Assembly (NCBI GenBank): GCA_028751875.1
Contig: CM054153.1
Span: forward strand, 22,393,730 to 22,457,729
Source of the DNA: Rapana venosa
Taxonomy: Eukaryota > Mollusca > Gastropoda > Neogastropoda > Muricidae
DNA length: 64,000 nucleotides
Direction: 5' to 3'
Each line of letters opens with the position of its first letter. Within the stretch, counting starts at the first letter, position 1. Shown here piece after piece: positions 21,646-33,089 of the stretch. Under the pieces are notes generated by a model. The model was not told the DNA's origin and ran no database searches. It was given only the letters and a program-made list of their open reading frames with translations. The translations under genes and the position numbers were made by a program.

Positions 21646-22160
21646 CTGCAACAAAATACAAGGCCCAAACGGCTTATATTGAGAACAATGACACCCACCA
21701 ATAACTGTATCAAAAACTGTTCATATTTCCGTTAACTCCATAAAAAGTTACAGGAGAGCTGTTCATCAAATTTCTTCATTCATGTCGGGTTTATACCAAA
21801 GCCTGGGTCCCTGAAAATATCCACGATTTTGGGGGTTTTGTTTTCTGTTGTTTTATTGTCTGTTTGTTCGATATATAGGGCGGGGGAGGGGGGGGGTTGC
21901 TGTCTACCCCTCCATCTTCTTCCCTGGTCAGTTCGTTCCTGGAAAAAGTTATAGTAAGGTCGCTCAGACTTACTTGGTCAAGCATACCTTTTTGTTTGTT
22001 TTTTTAAAAGGGTGTCAGCATGTCTTTAGACAAACCAGTGAAATGTCGGATGGTTCGGTGCAGTTCTGTTCAGTGCATCAATGGTTCAGCATCTTGCTGT
22101 AACACAAGGCTCTCATAGTTTGGATTCTTCCAGTACAATATCCTCTCCCAGAGCAATCCA

Positions 22161-22208
22161 TTTTTGCTCATATGACAGACAACTGTTGCCGTCTGAGCGT
22201 TCGACGAG
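22161..22208 (-). repeat. Dispersed hairpin repeat, copy 1
   Basis: TTTTGCTCATATGACAGACA then ACTGTTGCCGTCTGAGCGTT and CGACGA. It contains imperfect inverted arms CAGACAAC / GTTGCCGTCTG. Copies are at 49070-49118 (same orientation) and 52099-52145 (opposite). Confidence 0.6.
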
Positions 22209-22691
22209 GATGAAGATGAATAGCCTCTCTACCGTAAATATTCTTTTCTCTCTCTCCAAAACTGTAAAGTTTTTTTGTGACCAACAGCACTTGATAGGGC
22301 CTATTTGTATTCATAAATCGTTCATTTTGGCCTTATAAATGAAAAGTTTCTATGATCTTTGCATCAATTAGTTTTGCCACAGTCAGTTCATCTAGCACAA
22401 CATAAGCTCTAGGCTTCTTGTTACGATGATCATAATGGTGTGTTGTGTAACTGTGAAGTCCTTTCTTTTTCCCCATGAGGAATAAATATGTTCAAACCAA
22501 TGTAAAAAGAAAAAAAGTGCCATACTTTATGCCTGGGAAGTGTGAATGGCCTTTCAAGTGGAGAAAAGAGTAACGAGAAGAATGTGCCGTACTTTTCCCC
22601 CTTACTGGTTGGTATCCATACTACCTGGTCTTCTCCTGTGGTTGTAACTTTGCAGGGGGCCTTCCCTCTGGCTTCAGCCCACACACTCTAA

Positions 22692-23276
22692 CTTCAGAGC
22701 AGCTCATCTTTCTGTACAGGATACACATAAGACTATGTTCGTGCTTCCATAACCCACCAAACGCCGACACAAATTACAGGATCTCTAACGTACATATTCT
22801 GTCCACCGCATGTATATACTACACGCAGGGAATTAATGCACTGGCAATCATCCACTTTGACTTGGCAGATCGCAAAAATCCCAACCCTTGATTTGCCAGA
22901 CGATGCTGCCGAGATCCGACCCCATGACTTAATGGACCCACAAGTATGTTCTTTCGAGCCAGAAGGCCCATAGAGCCGGAGCTTATCCCGGTTTCTGTAG
23001 CGTTAAGCGAACTGATGGTTTTTCACCACCCCTGTGACAGGACGCTAGTCTGTCGCCAGATACTTCCCCAGCAGAGCTGGTACCCACTTGTACACCTGGG
23101 TGGAGTGAGGAAAATAGGAGTAAAGTGTCTTTCCCAAGGACACAACACCGAGCGGAGCGGGGATCGAACCCGCGACCTCTGGATCACGAGTTGACCGCCT
23201 AAACCACTCGACCACGGTGCCTCCAATGGACCCACAAAGTGGAAGTCAAACGGATTCAGCCACTTAGCCATAGCGT
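22692..23276 (-). repeat. SINE family 3 interrupted by a nested SINE
   Basis: The body is at 22692-22943 and the head (GCTATGGCTAAGTGGCTGAA) at 23225-23276. It is split by a family 4 SINE. Removing the insert and one copy of AATGGACCCACAA restores a continuous family 3 copy. Confidence 0.8.
22944..23224 (-). repeat. SINE family 4, nested, 13-bp target duplication
   Basis: Nearly identical to 11838-12130. AATGGACCCACAA flanks it at 22931-22943 and 23225-23237. Intact boxes A and B. Confidence 0.9.
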
Positions 23277-23316
23277 CTCTCGGCAGTTTGAACATGTAGA
23301 TAGACATTCAGGTGGA

Positions 23317-23590
23317 AAGAAGAAGAAGAAGAAGAAGAAGAAGAAGAAGAAGAAGAAGAAGAAGAAAGAAGAAGAAGAAAGAAGAAGAAGAAAGAATAAG
23401 AAGAAGAAAGAATAAGAAGAAGAAGTAGAAGAAAGAAGAAGAAGAAGAAAGAAGAAGAAGAAGAAGAAGAAAGAGAAGAAGAAGAAAGAAGAAGAAGAAA
23501 GAAAGAAGAAGAAGAAGAAGAAGAAGAAGAAGAAGAAAAAGAAGAAAGAAGAAGAAGAAGAAGAAGAAGAAGAAGAAAGAAGAAGAAGTT
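23317..23590. repeat. (GAA)n tract, ~270 bp
   Basis: A polypurine tract of GAA with AAAG interruptions. It can form triplex (H-DNA), like expanded GAA repeats in introns of other genes. It lies in the intron between exons 4 and 5 of gene B. Confidence 0.93.
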
Positions 23591-23666
23591 GTCACACTTG
23601 TTGGGGATGTATGGATGGGCACAGAGGTGGAGAGAAGATGCAGAAGAGGAAGGTGCCCTACTTTAC

Positions 23667-23815
23667 CTGCCAGTTAGGAGGTGAGGGTGGGCATTGAGGT
23701 GGCTGAGGAGCGAGGTGATGCAGTTCTCTATCCTCTGCAAGACCTGGGTCACCTCAGCGCAGTGTTTACAAGGCCATGGGAAAAGAGGCTCCATCCTGCT
23801 TCCTCCCCTGTCCTT
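23667..23815 (-). CDS. Gene B exon 4
   Basis: A 149-nt exon with acceptor GCTGTTTTTGACAG and donor GGCAG|GTAAAG, starting in phase 0 and ending in phase 2. The product KDRGGSRMEPLFPWPCKHCA, then EVTQVLQRIENCITSLLSHL, is a CxxC pair followed by a likely amphipathic helix. Joined to exon 5 it gives LLTG-S-F-S-D-E. Gene A exon 4 has the same phases but weak sequence similarity. The splice sites and phase fit are strong. Function unknown. Confidence 0.62.
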
Positions 23816-23857
23816 CTGTCAAAAACAGCACACACGGTTGTTCAGGGGGCAGGGCTT

Positions 23858-24175
23858 ACTGATGTCGATGGTTCGATTCCCGTTCAAGGGGGATATTTTC
23901 CTCTGGTGTTAACATCAGTGCAGACTCCACTCTCCCCCAAAGTCCTTCGGATGAGACTATAAACCGAGGTCCCGTGAGCGAACGCACGCAGAACATCTTG
24001 GGCACACGTTAAATCCTGTTCAGCTTTTCGTAAGAGTAGGCCATTGTGTGCCGGTGGGAACAGATGACAGAATTCACAAATCCGCATACACACGGGGACT
24101 GGATGTAAAAAAGCACATAAGTGCTTATTCCATTATCCTCGATATAAAAGAATAAAATAAAATTAAAATTAAAAA
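23858..24175 (+). repeat. SINE family 1
   Basis: Box B (GATGGTTCGATTCCCG) and the complete body and 3' end (CACACGGGGACTGGATG, TTATTCCATTATCCTCGATA, AAAGAATAAAAT). It begins 40 bp beyond the gene B exon 4 acceptor. Confidence 0.8.
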
Positions 24176-24430
24176 ATGCTCACTTACACAGAATGCGCGT
24201 CAATTTGCAAAGCAAGAGAACAAGGGATGGAACACCCCCCCCCCCCCCACAACCACCCAATAATAATAATAATAATAATAATATTCAGAAGGTGCGCAAA
24301 TGGCAGCCACGATACGGCTACAGAACCCATGGCAGGCCAAAACCCTTGATAATTAAGATTTTCCTCTCCTGGTTCATCTCATAGTTTTTCCCTGCCTTCA
24401 ACAGCCAAGATTCTATCGCCCTGCCAGGGT

Positions 24431-24496
24431 GTGTGACGTGTGTGTGTGTGTGTGGTGTGTGTGTGTGTGTGTGTGTGTGTTGTGTGTGTGTTGCTG

Positions 24497-24539
<43 letters not shown>

Positions 24540-24685
24540 ATGCACATTTGGACTTGGTGGAACTATTAGTTGTTACTGGTTGTATCACTCTGTAAGAATG
24601 AGTTGGGTGCAAGCGTTTTGATTAGTCTCTGCAAGATATAGCGCTATATAAATTCCATTTATTATTATTATCATTATTATTATAA
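24431..24685. repeat. TG/TGCG tracts and SINE family 2 tail
   Basis: TG repeats 24431-24500, TGCG repeats 24497-24540, then a family 2 tail (AGCGCTATATAAATTCCA and ATT runs). Confidence 0.75.
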
Positions 24686-24771
24686 CAGCAAGAAATGCAC
24701 GAGTGTGACATGGCTATGAGAGGCACAGAACGAGAACCAATGTAGGCTTACTACGGAGGGCTACACCCTGC

Positions 24772-25107
24772 AATCGTTCAAGGGGATATTTTCCTTTGGA
24801 GTAAACATCAGTGCCGACTCCACTCCCCCCCCCCCCCCCCCCCCCCCCCCCTTCCAAAAAAAAAAAAAAGTCCTTCGGATGAGTCTATAAACCAAGGTCC
24901 CATGTGCGGACGCACGCAGAACATCTTACACACACGTTAAAACCTGTTCCGCATTTTTTAAAAATAGGCCATTGTGTGCCGGTGAGAACGGATGACAAAA
25001 TGTACAAAACTGCGTAGAAAGGGCCTGCATGTAAATAGCACATGAGTGCTTACTACATTATCCTCGAAATAAAAGAATAAATCAAATAATAAATAAATAA
25101 TGAATGG
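24772..25107 (+). repeat. SINE family 1
   Basis: Full body and tail. A C26 run and an A13 run replace the usual ACTCCC-AAAGTCC segment (24827-24868). Confidence 0.75.
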
Positions 25108-25205
25108 GTAATGCCTAGGTATAGGGTTGTTGGGTGTTGTTGTTTTTTTTTGGGGGGGAGGGAGGGGGTAGGAGTAAAGGGTGGAGGTGGGGAAGGATGG
25201 GATGG

Positions 25206-25208
<3 letters not shown>

Positions 25209-25264
<56 letters not shown>

Positions 25265-25290
25265 CGCGCGCGTGCGTGTGTGGGTGGGTG
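25209..25290. repeat. TG/CG tract
   Basis: TG repeats leading into GCGCGCGCGCGCG. Good Z-DNA-forming sequence. Confidence 0.85.
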
Positions 25291-25584
25291 TGCACCACAG
25301 CATCAGTGTATATCATGGTGTGTGGATATGTGTGTTCGTGTGTACCACTATGTGCACGCATGCCTGTAAGCACGCATCAGTGATTGCGCGCGTGTTTCTA
25401 AACAAAAGCATCCCGTTTGCAACACCAAGTCACTTCAGGTTTGTTTCTCAGTTTTCCTAAATCGATCAATCATGGTGTTACTGTGCGTGAAACATTCGGC
25501 AGACGATTCAGTTAACACACAACCCAATGCACTCATGTAGTTTGGGTAGGCTAGATATCGGGTATTATTGCGTCACCCATACCA

Positions 25585-26389
25585 CAAGCCACAACTGGTC
25601 TACTCTTCCCCCCCAAAACACGGATAGGTTTTGTTTGAATATGTTAGCAAGATATTATGCACCAGTACGTTTGCACACGAGATTGGATCAACGACTCATC
25701 TTAAAGACTAGCATGGAAATGATGGGTACCGGACTCAATGTTAAAGGCATACAGGGGTATAATTATATAGGCCGAAAAGGGCTCTGCCGCACACGCGTCT
25801 TGCTTTTCGAACTGCAACGGTCGAGGAAGAAACGCCGTGAAATAATCACCAGATTCCTCGCACAGACAGAAAAGTACAAGCCTCATGTTTCTCACCCAGT
25901 ACGATCACAAACATTGCTTTCACTCCAGCATAATCTTTTGAATTAAAATAAAATGTAGCTGTCGGCGTTTACTTTAAAAAAAAAAAGAAGAAGTAACTTG
26001 AACTGAAGGGAGTTGAGGCGCAACTGACGTCATTTAACCGAGAAGCAGGTCTTAAGGCTCAGCCTCTTTGGTTCACATTGATAATAAGCCACACATACTC
26101 TTGCCTTCCGGACCCGATCCCTAGGATCGGATGGTATGTCTTTAACTGTGACAGAGAAAAAAAAAATGTCCCCTCAACAAGACGACTCAACTAATGACAC
26201 ACAACCAAAAAAAAGACAAAAAGAAAAGTAAAGAAACAGCTGAACCAAATAAATACACATAGCATAATTTATGAGAGGTCAGCGTCTGGTTGGGACGGGA
26301 GTGGGGGGGGGGGGGGTTGCGGTTTCTTGCTGCGACATACACTTCGCCCCCCAAAAAAAACCCAACAACAACAACAACAAAATAAAACA
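25585..26389. other. Decayed SINE 1 and unassigned intronic DNA
   Basis: 25585-25750 is a heavily diverged minus-strand family 1 SINE (CTACTCTTCC, AGGTTTTGTTTGAATATG, CATCTTAAAGACT). From 25751 to 26389 nothing is recognised apart from short A and G runs. The 139-codon ORF here is an accident of SINE decay. Confidence 0.4.
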
Positions 26390-26462
26390 AAAAACAACCT
26401 AAATTTCATGGAGAGAGAAAAGCCCTGACTAAAAGCGGTATACACTACAAGATAACTGGCAC
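26390..26462 (+). repeat. SINE family 2, 3' fragment
   Basis: AAATTTCATGGAGAGAGAAA and AAAGCGGTATACACTACAAG match the family 2 body end. It adjoins the 3' end of the RTE copy. Confidence 0.45.
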
Positions 26463-26465
26463 AAC

Positions 26466-29400
26466 AACATTCATCATCATCATCAGACCCGTGACCTTGG
26501 CGGTCGTGGGGGAGACACGAAAGACGATGCCGTGGTAAGCCTCCTCCATCCATCTCGGTCCTCGGCTCTGCGCAGTAGTGCCGAGTCATTCATCCTGGTC
26601 CATTCTCTGATGTTGTCCATCCATGACTTGTTCTGTCTTCCCCTCTTTCTGCCACCTTCGAGTGTTCCCTGCAGTACTGTTTTTGGCAGAGTGTTGTGGC
26701 GGGTGACATGGCCGAACCATGTCAGCTTTTTCTTCTTGACGATGGCGAGAAGGGGTTCCTGTGGACCTGCCAGCCGTGTTATTTGACTCTTGACAAACTC
26801 ATTGGTCTTTCGTTCTCTCCAGGATATGCCCAGTAGTTTTCTATGGCATTTTGTTTCAAATGACTGAATTCGCTTTGCTGTTTCAGCAGTCAATGTCCAG
26901 GTTTCACTTCCGTACAGCAGGATAGTCTGAATTAGGACTTTGTAAACTGATCTCTTTACTTTTCCATATGGTGGTGAGTTTTGTCATGGAAGATGTTGCC
27001 ATGGCTATTCTGACTTTGATTTCTGTCGTCGATCGCCCGTCCTTTGTGAGTGTAGCGCCAAGGTATTTAAAAGCGTCTACCTCCTTCAGTTGTTGGCCGT
27101 TCATGTAAATTTTAGCAGTGGCGTTGCTCGTGCTGTTCACAAGTACTTTACTTTTCTCCGAGCTCACCTCCATCCCATATGCTCCAGCTCTGTTCTCAAG
27201 TCTGGTCGTAAGATCTTGCAGCTCTGTGTTACTTCCGCCCATGAGGTCAATGTCATCGGCAAACCGCAAGTTGTTGAGGGTTCTGCCGCCAATGGAGATG
27301 GTAGAGTGGAAGTCATGGAGGGTCTCTCTCATAATGTTTTCCAAGAACAGATTAAACAGGACTGGAGATAACAGGCATCCTTGTCAGACCCCAACTGTGG
27401 TTTTGAAGTTAGTCTCCCGACCTGATTGTTCAGAAGGACTGCACTGCTTGCGGTGTTGTATAGTGCTTGAATGGTTTGCACTAGTCCTTCTTCAATGCCA
27501 AACATTCTGAGGACCTGCCACAGGCCTTCGTGCCATACTCTGTCGAAAGCCTTCTTGAAGCCCGATGAAGTTGTGGAACAGGTCTCTCTGATGTTGAAGA
27601 TGTTTCTCCATCAGGATGTGGCAGTTAAAAATCTGTTCGATTGTGCTCCTGCCTGCCCTAAACCCCAGCTTGTTCCTCTGCAAGGTGTTCTTCTGCCTCC
27701 TTCTTTAGTCGATTCAAAATAACTTTGAGCATGATCTTGCTGGCGTGGCTGATGAGGCTGATTGTTCTATAGTTTTGGCATTGGCGTAAATTCCACTTCT
27801 TGGGCAGGGGTATGATGAGTGATTGTGTCTATACTGTTGGCCACTGTTTTGTCTCCCAAATCTTCTGACAGATAGTTGTAACATGTGTGATGTCTGTTTC
27901 GCCACCATGCTTGAGCAGCTCTGCTGGTATGTTGTCTGCTCCTGAGGACTTTCCTACTGGTAAGCTGCGGATGGCTTCTTCCACTTCTTCCCTCAGTATA
28001 GGTAATGGCGAGGGTGCTCTTGATGTTGCTGCTTTCTCTTCTATTATGCTCTTGTCGGGTTGTATTGGGTACAGTTCTTGACAATACTCAGACCATCTGT
28101 TCAATGCAGCTGAGCTGTCTGTGAGGAGGTTTCCGGAGCTGTCTTCAATGACTGATGATTTGGTTTGAAGTGGTTTTGTGAGTTTCTTCAGGGTGTCGTA
28201 TGCCTTTTTACTGTTGCCCACTTTCATGCTTTTTTCGATCTCATCACATTGATCACTGATCCACTTCTCTCTGGCCTTTAACATTGACTTCTTCACAAGA
28301 TTGTTGGCCTCCCGGTATTCTTTAGGGTTGGAAGACCTGGTTGGTTTCAGTGCTCTTGTATCGCAGAGGTCCAAGATGTCATTGGTAGTCCATGGCTGGT
28401 GTTTATTCCTCTGACGACCAAGTACCTCCTCTGCTGTTTCTCGGACTGCCTCATCAAATTTGTTGGTGAGATCATTGATGTCATTGTCCAGGAGGGTTAT
28501 TGCCGCAAAACGTCTGCCAAGCTTAGCTTGGAAGATCTCCTCGACATCTGGATCTTTCAGTTTGTCCACGTCAAATTTGATACGTGGGTTTGCAGGCTGT
28601 TTATTTTTCTTCAGCTTCATTTTGAATACCAGCAGCACAAGGTCGTGGTCGCTGCCTATGTCAGCTCCAGGGTAGGTTCTTGTTCTGGCTCTGTTGATGC
28701 TGGATTTGAAGCGCCGTGGTGTTAAGATAAAATCTATTTGGTTATGGATCTTGCCGTTTGGCGCATGCCAGGTTGTCCTCCTTGACTGCTTGTGGGATAG
28801 AGGGTATTGGCAATGGTAAGTCTGTGGGTGCAGGCCAAACTCCAGCAGACGTAGTCCCCTGTCGTTGGTCTCTCCAGTTCCAAACTGACCAACTGTTCCG
28901 GCCAATTGGTTGTAAGAGTCAGGACCTACTTTGGCGTTAAAATCCCCTTGGATGATGATGATGTCTTTCTTGGTTATTTTCATAATGGTCTCTTCAAGAT
29001 CTTCGTAAAATTCTTCTACTTCTTCATCTGCATGGTCAGATAATGGTGCATAGATTTATATGATGGTGATGTTCTTGGGTTTGGCCGACACCCGGATGCT
29101 GATAATCCTGCTGGAAGCCAGTGTACAGCTGATAATGCACCCCACTACTTCCTTTCTGACAATAAATGCCACTCCATGTTGGTGATGTTTCTCTTGGCCA
29201 CTGTACAAGATCTTGGGTTTCCTTCTTCAGTCAATGTCTCACCAAATCCTGTCCATCTCACTTCTCCTAGTCCAATAATGTCCCATTTATAGCGGCTAAG
29301 TTCATACTCTAGTTCTTTGATTTTTCCGCACTGGTAGAATGTACGGACGTTCCATGTACCAATGGTGATCTCTTCTCTAGGGAGTTTAAGTAATGTTTTA

Positions 29401-29690
29401 ACTCCAGTAGCTGACTTGTCACTTCCACCCTGGTGTTGATCAATGGAAAGCGTGGTCGTTGGTAACCCGGGCCTCGACCGATCCGGTATCAAATTGGCTT
29501 TGCATTTGTCTTTCATGTTTTTTCTGTGGGCTTAGGATATTCTTTGGTGGCGCCAATCTCCTCTCCAAGTCTCCATATGTTTTGGGTTTTTTTCTATTGG
29601 GGTTTCCTCCCCCACATGCGACAGGTTGTACTGGGTTACATGGATACCAGTAGCAGTAACAGAGAACTTCTCTGACTGACCTGACCCAAA
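26466..29690 (-). pseudogene. RTE-like LINE, near full-length, dead
   Basis: Minus strand, in order: 5' leader; APE endonuclease (EEITIGTWNVRTFYQCGKIK at ~29400, GLGEVRW, then GDFNAKVG at ~28930, then SDHDLVLLVF at ~28650); linker; reverse transcriptase (KIPLPKK-like region, EEQAG.RAGRSTIEQIF at ~27650, NLRFADDIDLM at ~27260 holding the catalytic Asp pair); and the C-terminal YGSE.WTLTAETAKRIQSF and KKLTWFGHVTRH region, ending in TGATGA repeats. At least one nonsense codon (CAA to TAA near 29055) and several frameshifts (~27830, ~27540, ~27400) inactivate it. The family is RTE by endonuclease type and 3' tail. It lies in the intron between exons 3 and 4 of gene B, in the same orientation as the gene. 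Confidence 0.85.
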
Positions 29691-29754
29691 CAAAGAACAC
29701 ACAAAAGTGACAATGCGCACAGAAAATAGTACACCACAACAATAGAGCCAAACC

Positions 29755-29875
29755 TGGCATGGCGAGGCCAGGAAGGGCAAGGCAAGGCCAAGAAGGGCAA
29801 GGCAAGGCAAGGCCAGGAAGGGCAAGGCAAGGCAAGGCAAGGCCAAGAAGGGCAAGGCAAGGCAAGGGAATGCAA
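29755..29875. repeat. GGCAAGGCCAAGAAG minisatellite
   Basis: About 8 units of 14-20 bp built from GGCAA and GGCCAGGAAG. It lies 5' of the RTE copy and 33 bp from exon 3 of gene B. Confidence 0.85.
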
Positions 29876-29907
29876 TGCACCTTTCATGGAAAACGAAGGA
29901 AACATAC

Positions 29908-29990
29908 CTGTGAGCTATCCACCGATTCTTGAGATTTCACGGAGGGGACTTTCTCTGGCACCTGTTCTGGATCAGACTGTTCACTTTCAC
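29908..29990 (-). CDS. Gene B exon 3
   Basis: An 83-nt exon with acceptor GTTGCACAAACAG and donor CACAG|GTATGT. It starts in phase 1 and ends in phase 0. The product is ESEQSDPEQVPEKVPSVKSQ then ESVDSSQ. Gene A exon 3 has the same phases and ends KSVLDSQ. The phase 1 start accepts either exon 2 or any of the cassette exons. Confidence 0.65.
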
Positions 29991-30004
29991 CTGTTTGTGC
30001 AACC

Positions 30005-30042
<38 letters not shown>

Positions 30043-30144
30043 TATATTCTTTCTCATTGGTTATCGTAATCATACTGTAGTTACATGTTACTGATTCAGT
30101 TGCTTTTGTTCTTAGATGGCTTGATGAAAAAAGCAGATGCACTA

Positions 30145-30845
30145 CTTATTCAATGTACAGAGCCTGTGTCGAAAGCACCCTCCTGTATGGCAGCGAGATC
30201 TGGACTCTGAGTGCCAGACATACTCAATTCTTTTCACATGCGTTGCCTCCAACGCATCCTGAACATCACCTGGCAGGACAAGGTCCCAAACAACACTGTC
30301 CAGGAAAGAGATGGATGCTCCAGCATGTACACGCTGCTGAAACAGACGTATGCACTGGCTAGGCCATGTCGTGTGCATGGAGGACAGACGGATCCCTAAA
30401 AACTTCCTCTACGGAAAACTTGTGCAGGGAAAACGTTCCACAGGCAGACCACAGCTCCGATTCAAGGACGAGTGCAAGAGGGACTTACCGAACATCGACC
30501 AGAACAACTGGGAAGCAACAGCTCTCGAACAGTCAGCCTGGAGACTGACTCTGGAGAAAGGTCTCTCCAAGTTCGAAGAGACATTTACTCAGTAGCACGA
30601 GGCAAAGAGAAGGAGAAGAAAGGCTGCAGCCAAAGCAAACAGACCAGCATTGTCAGACTTCATCTGTGCCTTCCTCTGCCATAGGGACTGTCTGTCATTC
30701 CCGCGTTGGACTGACCAGCCACACCCGACGCTGTACCAGAATAAACACCTAGAGCGCAACTCCATTGTCTTCAAAGTCTGAAGGATACCTACAGGATGTT
30801 TATTCAATGAACCATCTAGAAATAAAATATCTGACTTTGACACAC
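30145..30845 (+). pseudogene. LINE-C: reverse transcriptase C-terminal fragment and 3' end
   Basis: STLLYGSEIWTLSARHT, then FHMRCLQRILNITWQDKVPN in another frame, then MHWLGHVVCMEDRRIPKNFL and STGRPQLRFKDECKRDL in a third. This is the post-reverse-transcriptase region common in RTE/related LINEs, with two frameshifts (~30228, ~30345). The 3' end (GTTTATTCAATGAACCATCT, then AAATAAAATATCTGACTTTG) matches the tail at 5207-5290. It is 5' truncated and opposite to gene B. Confidence 0.8.
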
Positions 30846-30861
30846 ACGCACCGCACACACG

Positions 30862-30862
<1 letters not shown>

Positions 30863-30916
<54 letters not shown>

Positions 30917-31514
30917 GTGTGTGTGTGAATCAGAATCAGAAATTACTTATTGTCATAAAAGTCACATGGACTTATTTGACACAACAAAATAAACTGGCAC
31001 AAACACGCACACATACGTGCAAGTGCGTACGCACGCACAAACCCACCCGCGCGCGCACACACACACACACACACACGCGCGCACACACACACACATGCGA
31101 TTGAAACATTCACATTTGCATTTAAAACATTCACAAATTTTCGTTGGAGGGGAAGGGGGGAGGGGGGAACGATCGCATGTGTACGCACGTGCACTTATGT
31201 GCGCGTGTTTGTGCCAGTGTTTAAAAAATAATTTTTGAAATCTGTTTGGGGGGGGGGGGGGGGGGGGGGGGAGGAATGGTCGCATGTGTGTGAATGTTTC
31301 AAATGCAAATTTGTTTGCTTTACAAGATTCAGCGCTCTAAAATTTTCATATTTTATTATTGCTATCAACATCATCAATAATAATAATAATAATAAAAATA
31401 ATAATAATATGATGATGATGATGGCTATTATTATTATTATTATTAAATGTCAGTGTTTCGTAATTCGTAAGAAAAAAACCATAATGCTAACAATGGAAAA
31501 CAAAAATGGCTTAC
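30863..31514. repeat. TG/CA tracts, LINE tail, G runs
   Basis: TG tract 30863-30927, minus-strand LINE 3' tail 30927-30995 (TGATTCTGATTC-type end), CA tract 31040-31095, poly-G 31247-31271, and AAT/ATG trinucleotide runs 31375-31445. The segments 31098-31180 and 31270-31310 share CGCATGTGTG...AAATGCAAAT. Confidence 0.6.
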
Positions 31515-31793
31515 CTTCACTGGAATGAAGATTGTCCTGAGGGTCCGCGCTGGGCTCAGTCAATTCCTGTGACTCTTGCCGAACAGGTTGTAAGGAGGAC
31601 GGTGGAGATGACCCTCCCTGTGCATCTTCATACTTCTCATCATCTGTTTCCCTCGCCTCCAGTTCTGACTGTTGGCTTTTCCACGTTGTGTGCGTCTGTG
31701 CTGTTTGTCCCTCTTCAGCTCTGGTTTGCCCGGGCGTTGTATTTGCCAGGTCTGCCAGGTTTTCCCCTTCTGTCTGGACTGACTGGAGCCCCT
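31515..31793 (-). CDS. Gene B cassette exon 4 (279 nt)
   Basis: Acceptor CCTGTTCACAG, donor GAAG|GTAAGC, phase 1 at both ends, 93 codons in frame (3 nt shorter than the other three, one Glu codon lost). The product is the same acidic, Gln/Ser/Glu-rich sequence (AEEGQTAQ-like, ELEARETDDEKYEDAQG, DPQDNLHSSEG). It is the last cassette before exon 3, which it joins as EG-ESEQ. Confidence 0.65.
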
Positions 31794-31838
31794 CTGTGAA
31801 CAGGTATGGGTATTATTAACCAAGCTATATCCATGACA

Positions 31839-32203
31839 ACTCTGCCATTGCCAGTCCCAAGCCCGGATGAGAAAGGAGGAGGGTTGGGCGTGGGGCTAGC
31901 AACCCCACCCCATAAAAACAAAGTTTGCTACAGAAACGCCAACAACAGACCAAGAGACTACTGCCCTGGGAGAGGAAGGGTCCTCGCCAAGAGGATGTAT
32001 GACGCCATGTGGTGAAAGCCGTGAGTCTACGGAAGCCTTAAGGCCGACCCCCCTTTTATCGATCAGGACCATCAACGTCGGAACATGGAAAAACCAGAAA
32101 GATGGGATATACCTGAAGACAGCTGGAGAGAATAGCCCAGGATAGAGGACTCTGGAGGACTGTTGTCGGCGGCCTATGCTCCAGGGGGAGTGATGGGCCT
32201 AAG
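31839..32203 (+). mobile_element. Internally deleted mini-LINE, 13-bp duplication
   Basis: TATATCCATGACA flanks it at 31826-31838 and 32204-32216. The left part looks like a LINE 5' region running into the endonuclease start (TINVGTWK near 32070). The right part reads like a LINE polyprotein end (IAQDRGLWRTVVGGLCS near 32130-32180). Endonuclease core and reverse transcriptase are absent. It looks like a non-autonomous element made by joining both ends of one LINE. Confidence 0.65.
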
Positions 32204-33089
32204 TATATCCATGACATTGGATGCTATTACTTTTTCTTTTCATTGTAAGTTGAATCTGGTAGGATTTGCAGAATCATGCACATTCAGAAACGTTTGTAAA
32301 CTGCACATCATAAGCATCATAAGAAAACGTTTGTAAACTGCACATCATAAGCAAACGTTTGTAAACTGCACATCATAAACATCATAAGCAAACGAGCAAC
32401 CAAACACAGAGCCATCATAACAATAACGCCTTTTGATTATTCCAAGTCTCATGGGGAATTCTTTTTCCACTTCCTCACCCTTACATACTGGTGGAGAGTT
32501 TGGTCAAGATCTTTATAGTCTGCAGGTTTAATGAGAACAGCTGTTGGAAAGAGATGTTGTTGTGATGATTATCATTCTAGAGTAGGCATCTCACTGTGTC
32601 TAGTTCCTCCACAAAACTGTTACTGTGGTTGGAAGAGAGGCTAAGCAGACGTAGGTATGTTATATGTGTGACAGATTCAAAACAGAAACCAATGGAGTGA
32701 TCCGAAAGCAGAGCAGGTCTCTTATGGTTCGTTGCCCTACAGTGGCCAAGTGCTGAAGGCTGTATAGACTGCCAGCTCTGGTGGGTTTGACAGAGCAAGC
32801 CGTGTAAGGCTGAGTGCGATTTGATCGTAATCAGCATCAAGGTAACAGCAGTAAGGTGGTACCGAAGATGAGGCATAATTTTTTTTAAATGTCTAGAATT
32901 TTAAAAGAATGCACTGATCAATCAATTCTCTTAAATCAGTATACTGATTTTGAAAACAAACGATAAACCATGAACAGTTTTTCACTTGTTAAGTAGCAAT
33001 TTCGTTTTACCTTTTAAAATACCCCAATGTCAATGTTTTGTAACATATAGTGACACAAATCCTAACAATGGAAAACAAAAATGGCTTAC

